Shown here piece by piece: positions 1 through 10,126 of a stretch of DNA of 64,000 nucleotides. Origin of the DNA: Ampelocalamus luodianensis (Eukaryota; Streptophyta; Magnoliopsida; Poales; Poaceae); assembly GCA_036346255.1 (NCBI GenBank), contig CM070633.1, positions 21,638,001 to 21,702,000 of the forward strand. The letters run 5' to 3'. Below the pieces are notes generated by a model. It was given only the letters and a program-made list of their open reading frames with translations, made no database searches and was not told the DNA's origin. Each line of letters begins with the position of its first letter. Position 1 is the stretch's first letter. The translations under genes and the position numbers were made by a program.

Positions 1-47
1 AGACGAAGAGACACTCGCGCGGGAGATGAAGGGAATGAGATCCATAG

Positions 48-335
48 CACAGACGGCTCTATGATGGATCCGTCTGTGATAAGATATCACAGACGGATAT
101 ATTAAATAACCGTCTGTTATATTACCATATCACAGACGGCTCTATTGAAGCACCGTCTGTGATATCATAAATATCACACACGGTTCCATTGAAGAACCGT
201 CTGGGATATCATCAATATCACAGACGGTTATTTAATGGAACCGTCTGTGATATCCTTAATATCACAGACGGTTATTTAATGGAACCGTCTGTGATATCCT
301 ATCACAGACGGTGCTTTAATAGAGCCGTATATGCT
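48..335. repeat. CACTA left subterminal repeats
   Basis: About fourteen copies of CACAGACGG or its complement alternate in direction roughly every 20 bp, so neighbouring copies form short palindromes with AT-rich loops. In En/Spm-type elements such subterminal motifs bind the accessory transposase protein. One copy is altered (CACACACGG near 175) and one is weak (near 324). Confidence 0.85.
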
Positions 336-1374
336 ATCCTTTTTACAAAAAGGCGCACCGCTAGGGTTTTGCTCTTTACTCGTCACTACCTCTCCCACGC
401 CCCGTAGGCTCTCGCGCGCTCTCTCGACTCCTCTAGGGTTCGCCCGTTCACCTCCCCGGCCGTAAGACCCGACGCCGCCGCCCCTTCATCGACGACGCTG
501 CCTCCACCTCGACGCGCCGCCTCCTCCCCGTGTCGGCCTCCTCCCTCTGCACCGGCCTCCTCCCCTGCGTCGGCCTCCTCCCCGCGTCGTCCTCCTCCCC
601 GTGTCGGCCTCCTCCCCGCGCCTCCCTCCTCCCCTGCACCGGCCTCCTCCTTGCACCGTGAGTTGTTGTGCGGCATCCTCTCTGTGAGTATTCCTAAAGA
701 TAATATGTGAACTGAATCTAGTACTAAAGATATTGCAAATTGATCAGTGGGCTTTGTTGACATGCTCGTGATGAACTTTGTCTTATACCGAGATTGAATG
801 TGATAGTTAGTTGATTCTTGAGCTCTATTGTATTACTTGCTATCACAATTTGATATATCGTTAATTTGTTACTTCGGTTGAATGCTAGTTATCACGCACG
901 GTTGAATGCTCTCACAATTTGATATACCGTTAGTTCATTCTTGAGCTCTATTGTATTGACGAATCGTCGTGATGTGACTTTGATAGTCTTTGATAATATG
1001 TGAACCGAAATTGATCGTGGGCTTTGTTCTCGTTCGCTTCTGTGATGAACTTTTGTCTTATACCGAGATTGAATGTGATAGTTAAGATCATTTTCAGAAT
1101 GATTGAGATCATTTGTGCTTAAGCAAAGTAATCATTTAGAGCTCAAAGTTTGAATTTATACTATCATATTCATTTAATGAAGAGTATAGACAATAGGATT
1201 GAGATGGCAAAGACTTGTTCTTTTGCAACTCTCCTTCCGAGAGCACAAACTACCATCAATCCTTCTTTATATATTACGCTTGTGCACCATTTTCGTTAAG
1301 TTGAGTAAACCGCTTGAATCAGGTCGTTAGAGCTTACGATATTGCTTCGCATATATAGATAGCAAGTAGCGACA

Positions 1375-2440
1375 TGGCGCCCAAGACCGCCTTCGCCGCC
1401 ATCGACGTCGCCGAATGCGCCCGATCTCCGAGGAAAGTGGTACGTGACGTGAGATGGCAGAGGAACATCGAAAATTCCTCCGTGCCTAATGACCGCCACG
1501 GAGGTCAATGCCAATGGGATCCGTGAGTCCCCCAAGCGCAAGTAGATTCCGGACCATGCGCGGGATACTTGAAGGAACGGTCCCCATCACCACACCGAGC
1601 CGACACCGTGTCGGATGTTCGAGACGCTAGCCGTGGGACGGTTTTAAAATCGCTCACTTTCTCGCCGCACTGCGCGCGTGGAACAGCAGCGTTGCTCTCG
1701 ATCGGAAAAGCGTGGAGGACCTTTAAGAGCGTGCTTGTCACAAAGCACGTGAACACGGGTCGAACGCCTTCACAGCGATAAATTATTGTCGCGGGATATA
1801 TGGGACGCCTTTGTGCAAATGAAGACGACGCACGAATTTCTTGAGGAAAGTGCGACGCACAAGGCTCTCGCATAATCGAACACTCACCCCCACAAACTCG
1901 ACACCGCTGGTACGCGGGTAAAACCGCGCAATGGGCGGCGGAGGACGAGAACGCAACAAGGCCATTTGCTGATATCACAGACGAGCGCGCTCTCTCTTGG
2001 TTAAGAGCGAGGGCATCAGTCACGTCTTCGGGCGAAATCTCTTTCACAAACCCGGCAGACCGGGATGTGGCCAACCGTGTGGTAAATATGTCTTCGAACT
2101 ACCTAGTTGTTAATAAGTCCATAACTTCATAATGTCTATAATAACATGATGACCTCTTGCAGCAAGAATTGAGTTCCGCATGTTCCGAAGGCTCCTTCCA
2201 AGAAGACAGGGAGAAGGATATACTATCTATGGCTCTGGGAAACAAGGAGCACCCGGGTCACACACGAGGCAAAGGGGTTAACGATCTTGGAGGATGGAAT
2301 CCCAAACGACTCATCGCACGTATAGGAGCAGGAAGAGATCCAAGGCCGAGTACACGACACGAGTTGGAACATGTGCTTACTACAAAATTTGAAGGAAGAG
2401 AACGGTGCTTCTTGCAAAATTTGAAGAAAAGATAGCAAGA
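1375..2440 (+). pseudogene. CACTA accessory protein (Transposase_24-like), decayed
   Basis: Translated fragments match the plant Transposase_24 (PF03004) pattern of CACTA accessory proteins. Around 1690-1780 there is an IGKAWRTFKS-type segment. At about 1785-2080, across a frameshift and in-frame stops, come WDAFVQMKTTHEFLEESA, then a YAGKTAQWAAEDE-type stretch, then RARASVTSSGE. After a likely 81-bp intron (2082-2162, GT..AG), the segment GSFQEDREKDILSMALGN followed by KEHPGHTRG (2190-2270) is the family's typical C-terminal signature. The protein would bind the subterminal repeats. Stops and frame breaks in the first exon make a working product unlikely. The exact start is uncertain; an ATG at 1374 is one candidate. 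Confidence 0.7.
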
Positions 2441-2664
2441 TTGCAGGACCAAGTGAATCAACTCCTACTCCTCAACCGATGCCATAAGTCGCCCCGTTGT
2501 TTTGGGAGCCGTCCTCCTCAACATCGGAGTAGCGTTGTGTCCACGCAAAATTATGAACATGATAACGCCCAATTACCTATCGACGACATCAAGGTAATGT
2601 ACATCTCTCGAATGCTCCAAAGATAGACCTATAGGACGCCTTAGCTAATTGCGATCGTTTTGTA

Positions 2665-4495
2665 GGAGCCGACGACCGCACGCCCAAGTGAGGATGGTTG
2701 GGATGTCTATTGAGGCCGGGCGTGGGTTGGCGATCCATGCATGGAAGGGATAGTAAAAGACGGTGCCTGTGTGGCGCAGGTTACGCCAGGTCCAGTGGAC
2801 ATGGTACATGACAATTTTAAGGCCGTCCCACCGAGATTCACCCGAACGACGACATCGAACACTAGGGGATGCCGTATGCGTTTTATCCAGTGGCCCAAGA
2901 AAGACATCGCTCGACCTTGCGATGCCGCCCAACCTTTGATGACTCCACCCCAACCATCTCGACACGACCATGCCTCTCCAACAGACCCAAGAAGGACATC
3001 GCTCGACCTCGCAGTGTCGCCTCAACCTCGATGACTCTACCCCAACCATCTCGGCACGACCATGCCTCTCCAACAGACCTCCATGACTACACCTCAACCT
3101 TCGCTCGAAGCCCGCCTCATCGGTTCCGTGGAGAAGACACCGAACGAACAAAAAAGCGTGCCGCCATTTCGGTTCTCGAGTCGTCTCACGGAGGACGCAG
3201 AGCGGCAAGTCGCTCAGACAAATCAAATCGAAGAACATTAAGGCGCCCGCCTCCTAACCCTAAGAAATACTCTTTCGAAGTCCGCTGGCGACCACCGCAG
3301 ATTGGCCTACGCTGGATTAGGTTGTCGAGTTTGCATACCGGTACTTGCACAAGACCAAAGAGAAAGGGTGCGCTGATGGAATCATCATCGATACACGAGG
3401 ACTATTTCCTCCACGAGCCCCCTTTGTCGTGGGCTTCACGACTTATTCGACCTATTCAACCTCAAAGCCCTCGATGCCTCACTTCTACGATGCTAGACAT
3501 CGTAGTGTGTACAATCAAGTTCTACATTCACGTAATACCGAATATAACAACTCATTGCTTATGTATAGATACATGATTAAAAATGCCCGACGATTGAAAG
3601 AACGGTGGGTTTCCTCGACCCACACGTGGTCTCTCGAGCAAACCATCTTGGCGACGCATCCTACACCAGAAATACATAACGATGTGATTGCTTGCTCAAA
3701 ACGACAAGGACTACATAATGGTGCCCTACAACTAAGTAAGTGCTTCACTACTTGCTATACAAATTTCATTTGTACTTTATATGCAGCACTAACTTAGGTT
3801 TAATGACTCAAGCGACATACATGAGTAGGCACCACTAGGTCCTTTTAGTCATTGTACTAAAGAGGAACCAGGTACTATACCTTGATTCCCTAATGAAAAA
3901 AAGCCACGACTTCACCCTTGTGCGAGGAGTACTCGACAGGTGTGCTTATTTACTCCATACATAACTCTATTGTAGTCTTCCTTCATTTGAAATGGCTGAG
4001 GTTAACTTTTTGGAAACATGTAGGTCGTTCATCTCCTATATTGCCGAGGGAGGGCTATACAAGGGAACGAACGCCACATTTAATCACAGGACGCGATTTT
4101 CGGTACGTGCTACAACACAATAATTCTATCATACTTCGTAATAATGCGTCTCGAATCGACTATACCTATATATGTAATTCTATTTTTGCGATGTCACAAG
4201 AAAAGCGTAAGAATGTGCATTCTACGTTTGCCATCATATGCAGATTCTTATGAGTGCTAAGTTGGAGGATCCCGAGGTTGGTCAATCTCGCAATAATTAT
4301 TTCCTAATTATAAATTTAAATATATATGCTTACTACTTCACTCTTGCTAGCTACAGATCTTCAATATAGATTTAGATTCACTTGTTCAGAGAGAGAGATC
4401 TCGGATGTTCGAGGGAAGCTCTGCACCTTCATCATGACGGATATCATTAGCGCCAACGGAGAGTTTCACTACTCCAACACCGCTGAACGACCTTG
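2665..4495 (+). pseudogene. 3' part of CACTA accessory gene with Ulp1-like (C48) remnant
   Basis: A second probable intron (about 2590-2668) leads into a stretch containing a FIQWPKKDIAR-type segment (2880-2915), a recurrent block in CACTA accessory proteins upstream of their protease part. A charged, proline-rich region follows (2900-3240). Segments at 3480-3750 (YDARHRSVYNQVLHS and KERW) and near 4385-4470 (an RGKLCTFIMTDIISANGEFH-like end) resemble the cysteine-protease-like C-terminus related to Ulp1/SENP that many grass CACTA elements carry. Several frameshifts separate the pieces, and I cannot identify a complete His-Asp-Cys catalytic set. The Ulp1 assignment rests mainly on the C-terminal segment and on position. 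Confidence 0.5.
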
Positions 4496-4736
4496 AATGA
4501 TTCATTAATGTAATTCACTTTGAATAGTTGTAATTCAATTGTAACTCCTGAGGCTAGCCAATATTTGATACATATTCGTGTCGAATTGATTTTGAGTTAA
4601 ATGATCACTTTGAGTGTCAATGATTGATTCATCTGTAATGTATCTATTTTCTGCCTGCTTGTTTTCAGAGGGCATGGCTAGCAATTCCTGAGGCTAGCCG
4701 AAAATCAAAATTAAATTAGTTATGCTGAAAGAGCTA

Positions 4737-5163
4737 TCACAGACGGTTCATAACTATCGCCGTCTGTGATAGATGGATATCACAGACGGTTCGTAAATAT
4801 CGCCGTCTGTGATATATGGATATCACAGACGGTTCATAATTACCACCGTCTGTGATATGTGGATATTTCAGACGGTGATAATTATGACCCGTCTGTGATA
4901 TCCATATATCACAGACGGCTATATTTACGAACCGTCTGTGACGTTCATATATCACAGACGGTGCGAATTATGAACCGTCTGTGATATATGGATATTACAG
5001 ACGATTGGTCATTAGAACCGTCTGTGTTGTTATTTATCACAGATGGTTTTTTAACCGTCTGTGATAACCGCCAGTTATCACAGACGTACAAAAACACAGA
5101 CGGTGCCGAACCGTCTGTGATGACGGTTCCGAACCGTCTGTGATAACGTTTTCTGTAGTAGTG
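4737..5163. repeat. CACTA right subterminal repeats and TIR
   Basis: Repeated CACAGACGGTTC / GAACCGTCTGTG pairs occur at roughly 20-bp spacing with ATATATGGATAT linkers, ending in the TIR at 5147-5163. The motif is the same as in the left cluster and in the small element at 43552-44887. Confidence 0.9.
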
Positions 5164-7060
5164 AACATAGCACATGCATACATACAGTTGCAAAACAAGA
5201 TAATTATATTGAACCTAATAGGATCAACATGAAAATAAAGATCAAAGGGCTGCTTTCCTTGCTAGAGATTTTCCAGGTGCTGCTGAGGGTCACTCTCGTA
5301 GACAATCGAATATTCGCAACCTATCGAACGAACGAAAAGAGCGAATAAGAATGAATAACACCGAAAATAACAAAAAAATCAAATTCACCCTAAATGCATG
5401 AAATTTACACAGAAGTTAGAGTATGATTTTAGATGAATTTAGAAATAAAAATCATTTGATTTGGAGTTTGCATGTGACAGTTATGCCCTAAACAAAATCT
5501 GCCTAAGGAGAAAATCCAAAAAAACTTGGTTTTAGTTACTATAGGCGAAAATAAATCTTTTCGCACAATTTTCCAGAAAAGTGGTTGACAGGAAATTTAC
5601 ATGGCAAACAGAGCATAACATGTTATGAACAACAAAAATTGAATCACCTCATTTGCAATTCATATGAATTTGCTATGCATTTTCAAAGTTATGCCATTAG
5701 TGTACAATTAATTTGAATAACAAGATTTTCGGTGATAGTAACATGTCTCAAAACTATTCCATGTTAAAGTACAATAAAAATGAAAACCAACAAAATTGAT
5801 TTCACTCAATTTGGAGTTAAAGTGAAATACTTATGAAGTTTTGAAGTTTAAACCATTTTCAGTGCAAAAGTAATTCAATTCGGAAATGCTAAATGCACTA
5901 AATACTTTTTGTACTAGGGCTGAAACTAGCCATGGTCATTTATCAATGGATCCTATGCAACATAGTTTTTTATTTCTTTTAATTTCTGGTTAAAACTCCC
6001 ATGACATGTGGAGACCACATGTCATAGACTCGCCTTACACAGTAGTGCGTGGACCTTCGGTCCACCACATAGTTCATTGTTCCATGGACCAGAGAGGGGT
6101 TTCTTATGCACTTAAAGCACTCAGGCCTGCATGTCATACTCTAGAGCATCATTAACTTAGCTATTAAAGCGGCTAATCATCAGCTAATCAAAGCTTAACC
6201 TAATCTGACCAAGATATGCCCTAATCAAAGCGCTACAGTGTTGTCCGAGTTCGGACAAACAGAGCGCTCCTAGCCACTAGTTCGCCAGGCATTTCATTAG
6301 TGATGTAGGCCATGGCGGCGTCGGCCAAGGGCCAAAATGGAAACCCCACAGCTAAGTGAAGTATTGGTACTAGTGACGAGGTCAGACGAGGTCTAACGCG
6401 GTGGCACGGCGATGTGAGGGGGCGAGGTGCTACGGGCTACAGGACATTTCACAAAGTGATGGTGCCCATGGCAAAATAGTGTGTGCATGAGCATCCCTGA
6501 GGCTCAGGTAACTCACCGAGATGACACGGAGAGGAGGGGCTCACCGGAGTTCGGTTGGCGGCAAAGATCAGCGGCAGCGATGGAGGGGTCAACGCGGGGA
6601 GGATGTCCTGAGGAAGGAGACAGGAAAATAAAGGTAGGAGAAGCATGAGAGGGTTAAGGACATGGTGCCAGAGCAAGGAATTGGAGAATTGAGCAATTTA
6701 CCAGAGGTGGGGAAGAAAGGCGTTGCGTTTGGCCGGAGGCGAGGAAGAACCAATTCCGATAGCTCCTATGCAAGACAACCAAAATTAGACGAGGGGAAAA
6801 GACGGTGGTGGTCTAGAACACGTGCTGACAGAGATAGGGAGGGAAGAGCGGCACTAGAATGGCAGCGATGAAGTGCCGGCGCACCAGTCAAAACAGGAAC
6901 TCGAGCTCTAGTTGCCCTCGGGCTCAGAGGAGAAAAGAAGGGATGAGAATGGCTCGGGGAGGCAAAGGAAGATCTAGAGAGGCTCTGAGAGCTCATGAGA
7001 GAAGGTGTCAGACTCCAAATTTGGAACCTGGGACCCACTGTGTATGATTGTGCCTTTCTC
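5164..7060 (-). mobile_element. Fragment of a Gypsy-type LTR (promoter half), minus orientation
   Basis: No gene is visible. Blocks resemble, in the same order, the promoter half of the LTR at 45005-48156. Examples are the GATCAAAGG..GCTTTCCTTG block near 5240, the runs of TTTGGAGTTAAA and AGTTATG motifs at 5460-5870, a GTGGAGACCACATGTC segment near 6010 followed by GTGGACCTTCGGTCCACC, and GC-rich purine-biased sequence to about 7050. Short open frames here (6449-7047) are on both strands and look like chance ORFs. The CACTA element ends exactly where this homology begins, so the CACTA probably inserted into or beside an LTR. Confidence 0.5.
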
Positions 7061-7466
7061 TAGATCAGTAGATAGCACACATAGTTACATCATTGGTTCA
7101 AGCACATATCACAAAAATGCAAGCTATTGCATAGTACTAGACAAAACATGAATATACCTTATGGCTTGTGGTTTGTAGAATGGATGGACAGGCCAAACAC
7201 TTTCAGAGAACAACAGCAGAAGAAGATTTAAGGCATAACACGTGGAACCCCCACGATATGCCCACTGGCAATCGACGGTAGGCTCGTGACCTAGTTCTTG
7301 GCTTTCTTGGTCTGCAGTCTTGATCAGCATCCGCAATTACCCCAAGGCAGGCCTACGACCACGTTTTGGTCAAAGATCATAGTCGTGCGGTGTAGGGAGC
7401 ACTGGTTGATGTCTACAACCAGATGCCACCATGCTGCGCTGAAGGGGGCGGTCCAAGCAGCCCAAG

Positions 7467-7610
7467 GCGTGAATAGTCCTCGGTGTGAACAGTCCTCGAT
7501 GTGAACAGTTCTCAGTGTGAACAGTCCTCGATATGAACAGTTCTCAAGGTAAATAGTGCTTGATGTGAATAGTACTCATTGTGTATAGTTATCGATGTGA
7601 ATAGTACTCG
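7467..7610. repeat. 16-bp tandem repeat, nine copies
   Basis: Nine consecutive units of a 16-bp sequence, best copy TGTGAACAGTCCTCGA, occupy exactly 144 bp. Copies diverge mainly at the CCT/TCT/ACT position and in the last four bases. The array lies at the junction between the two LTR-like fragments. No coding function is apparent. Confidence 0.85.
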
Positions 7611-7659
7611 TAGTCGTCCTAGTAGTCTTCTTTTGTGGTTATTGACTAAAAAAATGTAA

Positions 7660-8600
7660 ATAGCGAGTATGAGTACACAACCGTACTTGCAAGCCAACAC
7701 ACAATGCAATTATCATAGATGCAAGGTTGGTAAGGAAGTTTTAGAGTTCTTTTATTTGCCCAAAGCTATGTTTGAATTAGATTACGTTGTAAACATCTTG
7801 AGACTTAGCATTTTAAACAACAAGTTTTATAAACTGAGTTCTTATTGAAAGGTACTAGTGGAGGCTCGACCTCCTATACCATTGAGTGGCCTAGCCACTC
7901 AATGCTCAGGTTATCCCATAATTACCAATGGTCCCAGACCAGGCCTTTTCAAATCCCTGGGGTCCCACCCCATCTTCTCATTCTATCCACAAATTGGTTT
8001 TTATAAAAAGGAAATATATATCAAGCAAGTTCTCAGCACTGCTTTTGATCGTGAGCACGGCTATCCAGATAGTTTTCTTACTCTGTAGAGTTTGTGCACT
8101 TTCCCCACAAGAGATGAATCAACTTATACTGCCCTGACACACTTCCGTAGGTGTGTGGCTAATGTTGATTATCACAAGGCCTTTACAATGTTCCACCTCT
8201 TTGCAACTTCGCACCGCTAGGTATCACCTCCTTCGTGCTCTCCCTAGTCACCCGGAGGTCTCCCTTTAGCATTGTGCGGTTCTTGTGGCTTCGTTTTCCT
8301 CCGGCTATCCACCCACATCCACCAATGTCGAAGCCACACTAAGGTGAACAAATTAGTTGGCCAGGTCGTACGTGTTATCGATTTGTGGTTGCACTGTTTT
8401 ACATAAGAGGTCATCACAGGATTCGGTCCTTAATTGACTCAGGTGGTACATCCACATACCCACATCCTCTCGTGCCCTAGGCACCAACCACTCTTTCCAG
8501 CCACCCGAGTCGAAATATGTTTTTGGGTTTTATTTTGTTTTTAAAATAATCCTTTCATCCAACATACCAGTCAGCAAACATATATAATGACAACTTGACA
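7660..8600 (-). mobile_element. Fragment of a Gypsy-type LTR (R-U5 half), minus orientation
   Basis: Blocks align by eye with the first 1.2 kb of the LTR at 45005. These include the CCGTACTTGCAA...GCAATTATCATAGATGC stretch at 7680, the CACGGCTATCCAGATAG plus CTGTAGAG..CTTTCCCCACAA stretch at 8055-8110, and GGTCCTTAATTGACTCAGG at 8425. The matching promoter half lies upstream (5164-7060) in an order that cannot come from one intact LTR, so at least two LTR fragments or a rearrangement are involved. Confidence 0.5.
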
Positions 8601-8679
8601 GAACAACCAGGCCATATTCTTCAATATGACGTGGAAGACTCTTTGATCGACCAGGCCTACACGTCTGTAAGCCTCATCG

Positions 8680-8752
8680 ACAAGGAACTGGTCATAGAAG
8701 GACTTACGACTACAGGTTGATTGTAGGAGGACTCACGATCAGGGAATAGTCG
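8680..8752. repeat. Left flank of the 29-bp GGTCGTA repeat array
   Basis: At least two 29-bp units with the core GGTCATAGAAGGACTTACGA or GATTGTAGGAGGACTCACGA are followed by the first ten bases of a third unit, which is cut at AGTCG by the LTR element starting at 8753. The array resumes at 19052 with the duplicated AGTCG. Confidence 0.75.
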
Positions 8753-10126
8753 TGTAATACCCTAAATTATATTCGAAAAGATTAGTCGGGAGAAATTAAT
8801 TAAATCGGGAGAAGGGTTCTTTTAGTAAAACACCAAATCAGGAAATGAGAGGGGGTTTTCCGCTTTGTGGGCAACCTGGCTTGGGCCTAGGCCCATGTGG
8901 GGCTGGCCGCCAAGGGAGGGGTGCCACTCCCCAAACCCTAGCCGCCTCTCATCCTCCCTCTTCCTCCCCACTCCCCATTCGGCCGCCACCTTCCCCCCAC
9001 CTCCTCCACCCCCGTGTGCTCCTCCCTACCACCCCACCACCACCAATGCTGCTGGCCAAAGAGAAGAAGAACCACCAATGCAGCCGGCCAAGGAGGAAGA
9101 AGAAGGAGAAAAGAAGAGAAGGGAGAAGAAGAGGAGAAGAGAAGGAAGAGAGGAGAAGGAGGATCATCTTCGGGCCTGCTCATCGTCGTCAGCACGTCGT
9201 CAAGGGTAACGACGGGTTTCTTGTGTTGAGGATGGTCATTAGAGGCGATTGCTAATAGATTGTTTGGATCGGTTAATTTCTGTTCTCTGTCCAATTTTGT
9301 CCAGTAGCTTGCGCGGCCGATTTCATGTGGTTAGAAGCAGAATTAGGAGTTTGGATCTCCTAGAGAGTTGTAGATTATGTTCTTAGCTTTCAGTGGCCAC
9401 CAAGATCACCCAAATCCGATTAACGGTCAGGAAGTTATGAATTTTTTAGTATCGCTGCTCTGTTATTCTGTCAGTTTTGAACAGTCTGTAGAAAATGGGA
9501 TGAATCTGCTAGTTAAAATCAAAATCAGAGGACCTCAATATAACGAAAATGTAGGTAATTTCCATACCTTTTCATAGAGAAAAAGAACACGAGATTTGGA
9601 CTTTCGTAGCAAAAGTTATGATTGTTTTAGCGTACTGTCCAGAGAACCCGACGAGAATTCTGTTGTCTGATGATTGGTTTGGTAGGGAAGTTAAGGGCAG
9701 AATAAAAAGGGCTCCCAACTAGGTTTATTTAGGCAATTCAATTACCTTTTCAGAGAGTCTAAGATCATCTTAATTGGACTCCTGAGCAGAAAGTTATGTA
9801 TTTTAGAATTTGACTGTTTTCAGTGAGCACCAAAACGATCGCTAGAAATTGGAAGATTGGAAACGCTTGGGAGTTTAGCGAGTTCGTTTGTGTTGTTTTT
9901 ATGCTTTTGGGTCCATTATGTTGGCCTTAGATTGGGATATCTTTATGTTCAGGTGGGAGCGTGATCCCGGGGCAGCGCCTCTTCGCATCCACCGTTCTCG
10001 CACAGTTGAGGCAAGTATTCGGGTTATAGCGTATTTTCGGTTGTATGTTATGATTGTGGTGATTGCTTGTTGTAGCCTTGCACGAATGTTAGCGTAATGA
10101 GTTTTCCTTTTATCTTGATAAATGAA
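8753..10126 (+). repeat. Extra partial LTR copy (first 1374 bp)
   Basis: This is the first 1374 bp of the LTR, nearly identical to the two full copies. It breaks off after the block ending TATCTTGATAAATG and runs directly into the first base of the next LTR at 10127. Small ORFs of about 65-140 codons (8845-9294) come from its pyrimidine/purine-rich leader and recur in all three copies; they are not separate genes. Confidence 0.85.

Larger units (their letters stand above)
1..5163. mobile_element. CACTA (En/Spm) DNA transposon, left end outside window
   Basis: The right terminus (5147-5163) reads, in reverse complement, CACTACTACAGAAAACG, the classic CACTA terminal inverted repeat. Both ends are packed with the subterminal motif CACAGACGG in alternating orientation (48-335 and 4737-5140). 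Between them lies a decayed accessory gene with Transposase_24-like and Ulp1-like parts (about 1375-4495). No TNP2-type DDE transposase is recognisable in the 5.1 kb visible. Left subterminal repeats are already present at position 50, so the missing left terminus is probably only a little beyond the window edge. The region 340-1370 is GC-rich leader followed by AT-rich, apparently non-coding sequence. The three bases after the right end (AAC) would be one copy of the target duplication. Confidence 0.9.

Noticed and set aside
8845..9294. Several 65-136-codon frames on both strands (also 10174-10634 and 16549-16957)
   Set aside because: They arise from the biased purine/pyrimidine leader of the LTR and recur in every LTR copy, with no domain and no single consistent frame.
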